This document shows, one piece after another, positions 31,524-37,958 of a stretch of 37,958 bases of DNA. The notes under the pieces are model-generated. The model was given only the letters and a program-made list of their open reading frames with translations. It was not told where the DNA came from and made no database searches. This DNA comes from an uncultured Spirochaetaceae bacterium. Its GTDB lineage: Bacteria > Spirochaetota > Spirochaetia > Treponematales > Treponemataceae. Location: positions 1 to 37,958 of the forward strand of contig CACYCX010000140.1 in assembly GCA_902772975.1 (NCBI GenBank), given 5' to 3'. Both the position numbers and the translations under genes were made by a program. Numbering within the stretch: the first letter of the stretch is position 1; each line of letters opens with the position of its first letter.

Positions 31524-31817
31524 ATGGGCGAACAGGAAATTATAATTTATTGCATTAAGCTTGTTGCAGGCGGATTTGCGGCGTTCTTTGCCATAATGCT
31601 CTGGTCAAAAAGCCGGGATGCTGCATGGATGTCGCTTGTTGCTTCCGTAATCACATCATATGCGGGAACTGTATTTTTTATGCTGCGTGATTTGGGAGTG
31701 ATTGCGGTAAACGGAATTTCAGTTTTTGGCGTTCCGGTTGTAACGCTTGCGTTCGAAATCGTGCCTTCATTCTTTTTGATACTTGCCCTTTTTCTGATGC
31801 TGAAACAAAGCCGCTGA
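31524..31817 (+). CDS. Small membrane protein, unknown
   Basis: A 97-residue protein with three hydrophobic segments (about residues 5-25, 32-53 and 68-93), so probably a three-helix inner-membrane protein. I recognise no family. It begins 11 bases after the preceding gene, with weak Shine-Dalgarno-like sequence (GTGAG), and is probably co-transcribed with it. Confidence 0.7.
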   Translation: MGEQEIIIYCIKLVAGGFAAFFAIMLWSKSRDAAWMSLVASVITSYAGTVFFMLRDLGVIAVNGISVFGVPVVTLAFEIVPSFFLILALFLMLKQSR

Positions 31818-31884
31818 TTTTAGCAAACGCATTAACCTTGAAAAATCAAATAATCTTTAAATAAAAAAAATCAGGGGGAAAATC

Positions 31885-32337
31885 ATGGATTCACTTTCTT
31901 TGTGGAATGAATACAAAAAACACACAAGCCTTGATATTGACGAAAGCTATGCAGGAAGCTTTTCGTTTGAGGCAAAAGGCTTTGGCGGTAATGAGCGGAT
32001 TGCGTCGGTGCTTTCCGGAAAAAAGCGGGCCGCCTTTTCAAGCTACCCGACATACGCAATCGATAACGATATGATTCCTGTTTCCGGCGAGCTTTATGTT
32101 CTTGAGGATAACAGCGGAAATGCCGTATGCATTATTGAGGTCACGGGCGTTGATATTGTTCCGTTCAATCAGGTTACATGGGATATGGCGGCCCTTGAAG
32201 GGGAAGACGAAAATCTTGAGGCATGGCGCGAAAAGCAGCGCGAATATCTTGAAGAGGAAGCTGATATCGTCGGCTTTGATTTTACGGAAGATTTGCGCCT
32301 TGTATTCATGACGTTCAATGTTGTGTTCCGCGCATAA
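31885..32337 (+). CDS. ASCH-domain protein
   Basis: A 150-residue soluble protein that fits the ASCH family. Typical elements are FGGNERIASVLSGKKRAAFSS (the G-K-K-x-A motif), the IPVSGELYVLED strand, CIIEVTGVDIVPFNQVTW and ALEGEDENLEAWREKQREYL. ASCH domains bind RNA or modified nucleosides, and some hydrolyse N4-acetylcytidine. The exact ligand here is unknown. A strong GGGGG Shine-Dalgarno precedes the ATG, and TTGAAA near 31838 with TAAAAA is a possible promoter. Confidence 0.85.
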   Translation: MDSLSLWNEYKKHTSLDIDESYAGSFSFEAKGFGGNERIASVLSGKKRAAFSSYPTYAIDNDMIPVSGELYVLEDNSGNAVCIIEVTGVDIVPFNQVTWDMAALEGEDENLEAWREKQREYLEEEADIVGFDFTEDLRLVFMTFNVVFRA

Positions 32338-32409
32338 CAGCCGAATTTGCGTTATGGTTCAAATTGATTTATACTATCAAAAATGAAAATAGACAAACGG
32401 AGGTTTTTT

Positions 32410-32823
32410 ATGTCTAAATCAGAAGCCGGTCTCGGCAGATTATTTCTTCACATTGCCCTTGCGCTGATTTTTTTGGTACAGGGAATCCTGATTACATTCT
32501 ATGGCGAGCAGATGTTCGCTGAGCTTTTCGGAAGCAAGGATATCGGAAAAATCCTGAACATTGCTTTTGGAATCGTAAGCCTTGCAACTGGAATCATTCT
32601 TGCAATCCAGCTTTTCATGCCGATTGGCGAAAGAATCAAGGATTTGTTCATGCTGATTATTCTTGTTGTAGTTATCGTAGAGATTGTTCTTATTGACGTT
32701 CTTGGCGGAAAGGGAATCCTTTACGGAAAAATTTTCAGCAACAGAAATACGCTTTTTGGCTTTATGAAGCAGCTTGCAACACACCTTATGCTTTTAGGTT
32801 CAGTTCTTATCGTACGCGCTTAA
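32410..32823 (+). CDS. Small membrane protein, unknown
   Basis: About 137 residues with hydrophobic segments near 10-30, 42-65, 72-95 and 115-135. I recognise no family. The ATG at 32410 has a GGAGG Shine-Dalgarno. An ATG nine codons upstream (32383) sits seven bases after a TATACT -10 (TTGCGT, 17 bases upstream), so the transcript may begin there and the extra codons would then be the leader. It ends convergently with the tRNA gene. Confidence 0.75.
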   Translation: MSKSEAGLGRLFLHIALALIFLVQGILITFYGEQMFAELFGSKDIGKILNIAFGIVSLATGIILAIQLFMPIGERIKDLFMLIILVVVIVEIVLIDVLGGKGILYGKIFSNRNTLFGFMKQLATHLMLLGSVLIVRA

Positions 32824-32843
32824 TTAATCCGAATAAAAAAAAT

Positions 32844-32862
32844 CCGGCACGCTTTGTGCCGG
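32844..32862 (-). terminator. Terminator of the tRNA-Arg gene
   Basis: CCGGCAC pairs with GTGCCGG around a five-base loop. On the minus strand a run of eight T follows closely (32835-32842). Confidence 0.8.
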
Positions 32863-32868
32863 TAAAAA

Positions 32869-32942
32869 TGGCCCATATGTGATTCGAACACACTACCTGC
32901 CGCTTAGGAGGCGGCCGCTCTATCCAGGTGAGCTAATGGACC
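32869..32942 (-). tRNA. tRNA-Arg (anticodon CCU)
   Basis: The minus strand folds into a full cloverleaf. The acceptor GGTCCAT pairs with ATGGGCC, the D stem is GCTC/GAGC, and the anticodon stem is GCCGC/GCGGC with loop CTCCTAA (anticodon CCT). The T arm is GTGTG/CACAT with loop TTCGAAT. The discriminator is A, and CCA is not encoded. It reads AGG codons. Confidence 0.95.
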
Positions 32943-32951
32943 GTTACTAAC

Positions 32952-32980
32952 AGAATATAGGAAAATCGCTTTTTATTCAA
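32952..32980 (-). promoter_or_regulatory. Promoter of the tRNA-Arg gene
   Basis: The minus strand has TTGAAT (32975-32980), a 17-base spacer and TATTCT (32952-32957), ten bases before the mature 5' end. Confidence 0.6.
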
Positions 32981-32994
32981 TCAGTGCGGAAAAT

Positions 32995-33846
32995 CTAGTT
33001 AAAAATATAATAGTAGCCGCGCTTTACAAATCCTGCAAAGCCTTCTGATTTTGGTTTTTCCTGAGCAAGCAGATCATCATAATGGCAGATGTAAGTTTTC
33101 TTTTTGATATCAGCCGGCAATGTCTTTAATTCATCGTAGCTTGCATGAACGCCGCCTTTCCTTATCTGGCAGTCATGGAAAATGCATTCAAAATTAAATT
33201 TGCTGCACAGAAAATCAAGCTGCTCCGGATTGAATTTCGTATCGCCCGAAAAGAGAACTTTGTCGTCAATGACAACGCCGGTTGAATGGAAAACCTTTCC
33301 CCTTGTGTTTTTTCCTGCAAGGTGAACTGTCCTGAAAAACTTAAGGTTTATTGAACCGATGTTTGCTTCCCACAACGGAAATTTTCCGCCGGCTATTTTC
33401 TTTGGCTTAATCTGCAAAAAATAATCGTCAAAAGTAAGGCTGTGCTCATCTTTTGTCTCGCCGTATGCGCATCCGCCCTGAAGCGACTGTTCCCAGAGAA
33501 TCTTTTTGTATTCATCGGTGATTATCATTGAAGGACGCTTGTGTGAGATAAAATAATTTTTAAGCGCAACTTCTTCCAGACCGCCGATGTGATCAGCGTG
33601 CGAATGCGTAACGTAAAAATTCCTGATGTCAGTTATATGAAGGCCAAAATCTTCGATTGATACCGGACAAAGTGAACCGCAGTCAATAAGGACATGATCT
33701 TTACCCTTTACGATAAGGAGATTTGTCTGAAAGTATTTTTTTGAAAATGCACTTCCAGTTCCCAGAAAAAATACAGAAAGTTTTCCGTCGTTTTTTAGTG
33801 CAAGGTTGTCCTTAAATTTTTTTATTTCCATAGTAAACTTATCCAT
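32995..33846 (-). CDS. Metallo-beta-lactamase-fold hydrolase (RNase Z-like)
   Basis: A 283-residue MBL-fold protein. THSHADHIGG provides the H-x-H-x-D-H metal ligands. Further ligands are in FFRTVHLAG, VLFSGDTKFN and the final ICHYDD. The opening SVFFLGTGSAFSKKYFQTNLLI is like RNase Z and related cyclic-phosphodiesterase enzymes, but the exosite arm of true RNase Z is not evident. The ATG at 33846 is chosen because an AGAAGG Shine-Dalgarno stands just before it; an upstream start at 33891 has none. TGT-TATTAT near 33863-33871 is a probable extended -10. The substrate (tRNA 3' end or a small phosphodiester) is not determinable here. Confidence 0.85.
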   Translation of the reverse strand: MDKFTMEIKKFKDNLALKNDGKLSVFFLGTGSAFSKKYFQTNLLIVKGKDHVLIDCGSLCPVSIEDFGLHITDIRNFYVTHSHADHIGGLEEVALKNYFISHKRPSMIITDEYKKILWEQSLQGGCAYGETKDEHSLTFDDYFLQIKPKKIAGGKFPLWEANIGSINLKFFRTVHLAGKNTRGKVFHSTGVVIDDKVLFSGDTKFNPEQLDFLCSKFNFECIFHDCQIRKGGVHASYDELKTLPADIKKKTYICHYDDLLAQEKPKSEGFAGFVKRGYYYIFN

Positions 33847-33923
33847 TTGCCTTCTTAAATTTATAATAACACAATAAATTCTCAAAAACAAACTTTGAAC
33901 ACTTTTAAATATATTGATTAATA

Positions 33924-34565
33924 TTAAAGAATTTCTGAAAATTTGTAAACATCTGAAACGCCGTTTACGAGAATACCGCCCATTCCCATTTCAAGCGGAA
34001 TTGCAAGGTCAAGGTCGTATCTGTCACCTATGCTTACGCAGTTTTCGGCCGCGCTTTGCGTTATTTCAAGTGCTTTTTCAAAAGGCTCGCGTGCAGGCTT
34101 TGATTTGCAGCATGTATCAAGTCCTACGATATCCGGTATGATTTTTTCTATGCCCAGAGCCTCCAGCGTCTTGTATGCAGGAAGAACAGGATTGTTTGTG
34201 ACGCAGATAAGCGAATACTTTTCCTTTAATGCTGAAAGCGTTTTGATAAGCTTTTCATCCTTTGAAAGAAAGTCGGACGGATTCAGTAATTCCTTTCGCC
34301 ATTTTATACTTTCTTCAATCGGAATCCCGAAATTTACAAGCGTGTTTCCGAGGCTTACGGCTTTTCCGTCATGCTCTGATGCATACTGCTTTCTGTAATC
34401 TGAAATCATTTTTCGCGCCTGTTCAGCGGTCAGGCCTTTTAATTCTGCAAAATGACGCACCTGGCAGTCTACCTGCTCAAAGGCATAGGAGGCGCTTGTG
34501 TAAAGCGTGGAATCTATGTCAAAAATCAGCGTCTTGATTTGTGAAGGAAGTCTTATTATTTTCAT
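33924..34565 (-). CDS. HAD-family hydrolase (5'-nucleotidase-like)
   Basis: A 213-residue haloacid dehalogenase-type phosphatase. Motif I is IFDIDSTLY (Asp nucleophile and second Asp), motif II is CVTNN, Lys is in KSKPAREPF and motif IV is SIGDRYDLDLAI. A helical cap lies between motifs I and II, as in pyrimidine 5'-nucleotidases. Its start overlaps the stop of the FGGY kinase gene by four bases (ATGA), so it is the third gene of the prs operon. It might dephosphorylate a nucleotide or sugar phosphate linked to the kinase or PRPP synthase. Confidence 0.88.
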   Translation of the reverse strand: MKIIRLPSQIKTLIFDIDSTLYTSASYAFEQVDCQVRHFAELKGLTAEQARKMISDYRKQYASEHDGKAVSLGNTLVNFGIPIEESIKWRKELLNPSDFLSKDEKLIKTLSALKEKYSLICVTNNPVLPAYKTLEALGIEKIIPDIVGLDTCCKSKPAREPFEKALEITQSAAENCVSIGDRYDLDLAIPLEMGMGGILVNGVSDVYKFSEIL

Positions 34566-35992
34566 TGCTGCACCAGTGTTTTGCGGATGAGATTTTTTGC
34601 CGCGTTTTCGATTGAATTATATTCGCCAAGCCCGTAGCGGGCAAGAATTGCGTCTCCTAAAAGCTCAGCGTCCAGAGCCTGTGTTACGGCGATTTTTTTA
34701 CCGGCCTTTGCCGCCTTTAAAAGAATAAACTCCTTTGAAGAAGCCTGGCCGCCTGTAATCGTAATCGTATCGCTTACCGCCTCTCCGGAAGCTTTCGCGG
34801 GCTGCTCGATTTTCTTTACGCCGTCTGCAAAGGTTTGCGCAATTGAGTCCAGGGCGCTGTACTCCTGTGAGTTTTTGTTCTGCATTGCGTACAAAATAAA
34901 ATCATTTATTTTGTGAAGGGCTTTAAAATTGCGCCCGGCTTTTTCTGATGCCTGATTGAGAAGCAGGCCGCTGTTCTCGATTAAGTACGAGGCGTTCCAT
35001 AAGCCGTTAAGCGAAGGCAATGTGCGTAAGCCTTCCGCGAAAACAGGCCGAGTGGTGCAGAGGTTTATTCCTTCGCTGGTACCGGCCCTGTCGCACCATT
35101 CGCCGCTGAATATTGTTCCGGTTCCGATGAGGGCTGCGATAAAGTCCGGCCCGCCGGCAAAGATTTTTGTTCCCTGCAAAAGGCCTGAAATGCTGGAACC
35201 CTGCTGTGTAACCTCACCGCAGAATGAGCCGGGCGCGACAAAAGGACAGAGCTTTTTGTATTCGAAAACTGCGTCCAGCGGCGTGCCTGATTGCGGTATG
35301 CGGCCGGATTCGGGGACCGGGCGTGATTGCGAAATATGGCCGGATTGCGGTATGCCGCCGGATTGCGGAAGTGGCGCGGCGCCGTCATCCCAGTAAGCGG
35401 CTTTGTAGCGGATTTCAGGAAGGATAGTGACCTGCGCTGATGTTAAGCGCCAGATTAAATATTCGGGGCCTGAAAAAATTTTTTCGGAATCATTCCATTG
35501 AAGCGGATAGCGGCTTTTAAATTCGAGAAGGCGCGGGATAAAAATCGACGGCGCCGATTGCGTTTGCCGCGCAGAACCGGAAGCAGGCGCGATTGGGGAA
35601 TCGAGCTTGGTTTGGGAAGGCGGCGTGATACCGTTATCAGGCGCGATTGGTCTATCAGGCTTGATAACGTTACCAGGCGTGATTGGTTTATCAGGCGTGA
35701 TTGCAGAAAGCGGTTCATTCCATAAAAGAGTAGTGCCGTCCTCTGATACGATAGTCGGTCCGTTTCCCGAAATACAGGCGGCGCTTATGCTTTCAAGGTA
35801 AGGACGCATCCGTAAAATAATTTCCTTCAGCGCCCTGAGCCATTTACCTGATTTTTTTGACGGATTGTTTTGAGGCTCTAAAAGGCTTTGCTTTTCAAGA
35901 AGCACGATATTTGCGTGTTCGTCAAAAAGCGCCGCCTTTAGAGTCGATGTTCCTATGTCTACTGAAAGGACGAAATCAGTCTTCGTCTTCAT
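34562..35992 (-). CDS. FGGY-family carbohydrate kinase with two repeat insertions
   Basis: A 476-residue sugar kinase. The N-terminal phosphate motif is VLSVDIGTSTLKAALFDE. The central GGPDFIAALIGTGTIFSGE and the C-terminal ITGGQASSKEFILLKAAKAGKKI belong to the ATP-binding FGGY fold. Two low-complexity inserts break the family pattern: residues ~96-138 (ITPDKP/IAPDNG-like six-residue units) and ~205-234 (IPQSGx units). Both are encoded by 18-base tandem repeats. They lie in the substrate domain region and are likely surface loops. The gene overlaps the end of prs by 17 bases and the HAD gene by four, so all three are translated as one unit. The sugar is unknown; a pentose would fit with PRPP synthesis. 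Confidence 0.85.
   Translation of the reverse strand: MKTKTDFVLSVDIGTSTLKAALFDEHANIVLLEKQSLLEPQNNPSKKSGKWLRALKEIILRMRPYLESISAACISGNGPTIVSEDGTTLLWNEPLSAITPDKPITPGNVIKPDRPIAPDNGITPPSQTKLDSPIAPASGSARQTQSAPSIFIPRLLEFKSRYPLQWNDSEKIFSGPEYLIWRLTSAQVTILPEIRYKAAYWDDGAAPLPQSGGIPQSGHISQSRPVPESGRIPQSGTPLDAVFEYKKLCPFVAPGSFCGEVTQQGSSISGLLQGTKIFAGGPDFIAALIGTGTIFSGEWCDRAGTSEGINLCTTRPVFAEGLRTLPSLNGLWNASYLIENSGLLLNQASEKAGRNFKALHKINDFILYAMQNKNSQEYSALDSIAQTFADGVKKIEQPAKASGEAVSDTITITGGQASSKEFILLKAAKAGKKIAVTQALDAELLGDAILARYGLGEYNSIENAAKNLIRKTLVQQ
35291..35380. repeat. 18-bp tandem repeat, five units, inside the FGGY kinase gene
   Basis: Units start at 35291, 35309, 35327, 35345 and 35363. The best pair, TTGCGGTATGCGGCCGGA and TTGCGGTATGCCGCCGGA, differs at one base. 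Each unit encodes six residues, read as IPQSGx on the minus strand. Confidence 0.85.
35581..35706. repeat. 18-bp tandem repeat, about seven units, inside the FGGY kinase gene
   Basis: Units begin every 18 bases from 35581 to 35689. TATCAGGCGTGATTG-like units are clearest at 35635-35706, with older copies to the left. The encoded unit is six residues (ITPDKP, IKPDRP, IAPDNG). The core GGCGTGATTG also occurs in the other array of the same gene. Confidence 0.85.
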
Positions 35993-37238
35993 CAGCAGAA
36001 CATTCCTGCTTTACGAGTTTTTCGATTATATTGCGGTTGTCGAGAAGATCACTCAACGACTGATTGTGGTGAACTCTTGTAATTACGTTTGCAAAAAGTC
36101 CGCTTACATTCGTGTTGATGTACCATTCCTTTTCGCGGAGCTTTTCGTGGTAAACGGCATTAGTTCCGATGATGCGGTAGAAAAGTCCCTGCTTGTAAGC
36201 TTCGTCAAAAAGCTCAATCGCATTTCCTGTAAAGAACGGAAGGCTGATTGCGCAGATAACTTTTGTTGCACCCTGTTCTTTAAGGAACTTCATCGCCTTA
36301 AGGAGAGTACCGCCTGTTCCAAGCATGTCGTCTGCAAGGAATGCAACCTTTCCCTGAACGTCACCCAAAAGCTTGATTGCCTTGATGTTGGTTGAATTTG
36401 CGTCCTGGGTAACGATTGAATAATCGCGCTCCTTGTAAATCATTGCAAGCGGAAGCTTAAGTCCCGAAGCGTAGAATTTATTTCTGTCGATTGCGCCGGT
36501 GTCAGGTGAAACAACAACGAGGTTTTCAGTCTTGCCTGTAAGGTCGATTACCTTTGCAAGTTCCCTGATGATCTGATAGCTTGCGTGAAGGTTTTCGAGT
36601 GCAATTGAACTGAACGCATTTACAATTTCGCGTGAGTGAATGTCGAGGGTGATGATTCTTGAAACGCCGAGCATTTCGTAAACATGACCGAGCATGCTTG
36701 CTGTAAGACCTTCGCGGCCCTTCTTCTTGTGCTGGCGGCTATATGGATAAACAGGAAGTACGAGCGTAATTTTTTCAGCTCCTGCCTGACGAACTGCGTC
36801 AATCGTTACAAGGAGCGACATAACGTGATCGTTTACGGAAAGCGAAACAACATTCTTGCCTTCGTTAAGTGCAAGAGGCTCGTGATTTTCTACATCCTGA
36901 AAAATGAATACTTCTTTTCCACGGACACACTCAAGAAGCTCTGTCTTGAATTCTCCGTTCATAAAGTAAGTGAATCTTGCTTTTACCTTGAACACAGGCG
37001 GACGGTAGCTGTCAATCGCGCCCTTCAAGCTTATGTCTGAAGTCTGAACGTCGCTTTGCAAATTGATCTGCTTAATCAGTTCGTCTTTGTCAATCTGGTA
37101 TCTTTTTGAAATAACATCATTCTTGAGCGTGAAACGATGTTTGTACATGTGACGGAGATGCGTGATGACTTCATCCGCAAACGCTTCGCCACCCGGGCAT
37201 GCTACAATCGCAAGATTGTCAGGTTCTGAATACGGCAT
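35976..37238 (-). CDS. prs: Ribose-phosphate pyrophosphokinase, enlarged form
   Basis: This enzyme makes PRPP from ribose-5-phosphate and ATP, feeding nucleotide, His and Trp synthesis. It has 420 residues against about 315 in E. coli. Core motifs are VLPVYPYSRQHKK (ATP side), TLDIHSREIVNAF, VVVSPDTGAIDRNK and the PRPP loop FLADDMLGTGGTLLKAM. The extra length is mainly an N-terminal insertion (about residues 30-110), plus additions near the C-terminus. An AAGAGGT Shine-Dalgarno precedes the ATG. It is the first gene of an operon with the FGGY kinase and HAD hydrolase, behind a structured leader. Confidence 0.93.
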   Translation of the reverse strand: MPYSEPDNLAIVACPGGEAFADEVITHLRHMYKHRFTLKNDVISKRYQIDKDELIKQINLQSDVQTSDISLKGAIDSYRPPVFKVKARFTYFMNGEFKTELLECVRGKEVFIFQDVENHEPLALNEGKNVVSLSVNDHVMSLLVTIDAVRQAGAEKITLVLPVYPYSRQHKKKGREGLTASMLGHVYEMLGVSRIITLDIHSREIVNAFSSIALENLHASYQIIRELAKVIDLTGKTENLVVVSPDTGAIDRNKFYASGLKLPLAMIYKERDYSIVTQDANSTNIKAIKLLGDVQGKVAFLADDMLGTGGTLLKAMKFLKEQGATKVICAISLPFFTGNAIELFDEAYKQGLFYRIIGTNAVYHEKLREKEWYINTNVSGLFANVITRVHHNQSLSDLLDNRNIIEKLVKQECSADEDED

Positions 37239-37344
37239 TATTCTGACCTCTTAATTTTTAGACGGCTTCCGCAGGATTCCAATTCTGTTCCGTGCGGATT
37301 CCCCTCTGAGTCATGCATTAACCCGATGCAACTGAACTCAGAAT
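37239..37344 (-). promoter_or_regulatory. Structured 5' leader of prs
   Basis: From the predicted start near 37344 to the ATG, the RNA would contain two hairpins. Stem one is TCTGAGT/ACTCAGA (37305-37311 with 37336-37342), enclosing TGCAT/ATGCA. Stem two is TCCGCA/TGCGGA (37268-37273 with 37293-37298). The Shine-Dalgarno follows them in single-stranded sequence. It may be a regulatory leader sensing purine or PRPP status; this is inference. Confidence 0.45.
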
Positions 37345-37350
37345 ACACTA

Positions 37351-37380
37351 ATATTAGCATTTTCCAGCGCCTGCCGTCAA
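37351..37380 (-). promoter_or_regulatory. prs promoter
   Basis: The minus strand has TTGACG (37375-37380), an 18-base spacer and TGC-TAATAT (-10 at 37351-37356). Confidence 0.6.
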
Positions 37381-37386
37381 TTCTAG

Positions 37387-37400
37387 CACTATATATAGTG
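37387..37400. promoter_or_regulatory. 14-bp palindrome upstream of the prs -35
   Basis: CACTATATATAGTG is a perfect palindrome six bases from the prs -35 and about 60 bases from the divergent rpmB promoter. It is a possible operator for an unknown regulator. Confidence 0.4.
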
Positions 37401-37460
37401 TTTTAATTACTATACGGCGGGTTTTAGATGATGGAAAATTTACTAAACTGTTTTCACTAC

Positions 37461-37489
37461 TTGACTTAAATCTTGTATTTCTTTATTAT
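37461..37489 (+). promoter_or_regulatory. rpmB promoter
   Basis: TTGACT (37461-37466), a 17-base spacer and TATTAT (37484-37489) give a start near 37496 and a leader of about 35 bases. Confidence 0.7.
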
Positions 37490-37529
37490 TAATGAACTCA
37501 CGCGTAAATTATTTGAGGTAGGTAATATT

Positions 37530-37784
37530 ATGTCTAGATCTTGTGATGTTTGCGGAAAATCTCCGATGTACGGAAACAAGGTTTCCAAAACTTATAATCA
37601 TACAAAGCGCACTTGGAGACCAAATCTAGTTAAGGTAAAGGCAGTTCTCGATAACGGTTCAGTCCGCACAATCAACTGCTGCGCTCAGTGTCTTCGCAGC
37701 AACTTTATTACAAAGAAAGTTCGCGTTCCAAAAGAATACAGAGCAGCTCAGCAGGAATCAGCACCAGTTGCTGCATCTAACTAA
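37530..37784 (+). CDS. rpmB: 50S ribosomal protein L28 (zinc-ribbon form)
   Basis: An 84-residue large-subunit protein. It starts SRSCDVCGKSPMYGNKVSKTYNHTKRTWRPN in the typical L28 way. The CDVC and CCAQC pairs form a four-Cys zinc site, so this is the C+ form. Zinc status may therefore matter for it, as the window also has a zinc/cadmium export operon. The start has an AGGTAGGT Shine-Dalgarno; an upstream in-frame start at 37473 lies within the promoter and was rejected. The tail (QQESAPVAASN) is slightly longer than usual. Confidence 0.95.
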   Translation: MSRSCDVCGKSPMYGNKVSKTYNHTKRTWRPNLVKVKAVLDNGSVRTINCCAQCLRSNFITKKVRVPKEYRAAQQESAPVAASN

Positions 37785-37805
37785 GCCTTTTCTTGATTGA
37801 GTTAA

Positions 37806-37836
37806 AGACTGTCCCTGGCGGACGGTCTTTTTTTTT
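37806..37836 (+). terminator. Rho-independent terminator of rpmB
   Basis: AGACTGTCC pairs with GGACGGTCT (one G-T pair) around a five-base loop, followed by about nine T. Confidence 0.9.
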
Positions 37837-37932
37837 GACAGGAGAAGGGGTTTGTAAAGGCTTTCCTTGTCTGTCGTTTTGAAAACATTGATAATGTAAT
37901 GGAAATCCGCCGAATCCAGCCAGCAAGAAGGA

Positions 37933-37958
37933 ATGAAGAAAATTTCTTATAAAAGAAG
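37933..37958 (+). CDS. Possible 5' end of another gene, cut by window edge
   Basis: An ATG at 37933 opens a frame (MKKISYKR) that runs to the window end. Purine-rich AAGAAGG stands just before it, though very close. A candidate promoter (TTGTCT 37867-37872, 17 bases, GATAAT 37890-37895) lies upstream. An alternative ATG at 37899 gives only 17 codons before a stop. Too little sequence remains to assign a product. Confidence 0.3.

Noticed and set aside
33864-33871. Leaderless start for the MBL hydrolase
   Set aside because: The extended -10 lies too far upstream, and a clear AGAAGG Shine-Dalgarno precedes the ATG at 33846.
35291-35706. CRISPR array
   Set aside because: The repeated units are contiguous 18-mers without spacers and lie in frame within a coding region.

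Overview
The window looks like ordinary chromosome of a spirochaete, most likely a Treponema-type host-associated anaerobe. This is an inference from gene content: ThrS without a TGS domain, MurA with Asp in place of the catalytic Cys, an enlarged ribose-phosphate pyrophosphokinase, GH77/GH13 alpha-glucan enzymes and the NADH sensor Rex. No phage, transposon, integron or CRISPR array is visible. The only clearly decayed gene is a type I restriction subunit at the left edge.

Layout. 1-809: hsdR pseudogene (minus). 872-3761: PfkB sugar kinase (minus) and thrS (plus). 3846-6340: Zn/Cd-type P1B ATPase with a His-rich tail and its SmtB-like repressor, behind a consensus promoter overlapping a 38-nt palindrome. 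6317-6810: AT-rich gap with a compact GC-rich hairpin element and two DnaA-box-like 9-mers. 6811-9630: two unknown membrane proteins, both built as TM cluster, soluble part, TM cluster. 9665-12228: pepT-murA operon (minus). 12333-13643: threonine-synthase homologue whose PLP lysine is Arg. 13630-19366: malQ and a 1230-residue GH13-like protein (minus). 19468-20939: radical SAM protein and a small unknown. 21062-23255: EIIA-Ntr, an unknown and a membrane-anchored lytic transglycosylase. 23440-26508: rex, serC, serA. 26518-27626: rhomboid protease and ACT-domain protein, divergently transcribed. 27655-30443: Hpt protein, REC-HD-GYP regulator and dGTPase-like gene (minus). 30682-32823: four small plus-strand genes, one with an ASCH domain. 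32869-32942: tRNA-Arg(CCU). 32995-37238: MBL hydrolase and a prs-FGGY kinase-HAD operon (minus). 37530 to the end: rpmB and the possible start of another gene.

The strongest window-wide pattern concerns how genes start. Many (thrS, arsR, murA, rex, rpmB and others) have a Shine-Dalgarno sequence. About ten have none, but carry a sigma70-like -10 hexamer whose last base lies 6 nt (once 7) before the start codon. Several also have TGn before the -10, or a -35 exactly 17 nt away. This predicts transcription starting at or next to the start codon, that is, leaderless mRNAs. Other points of interest are three enzymes with altered active-site residues (MurA Asp117, ThrC-like Arg107, Tyr215 in the HD-GYP protein), in-frame 18-bp and 21-bp minisatellites in two metabolic genes, a possible small RNA with anti-Shine-Dalgarno motifs near 30505-30567, and a structured 5' leader on prs.
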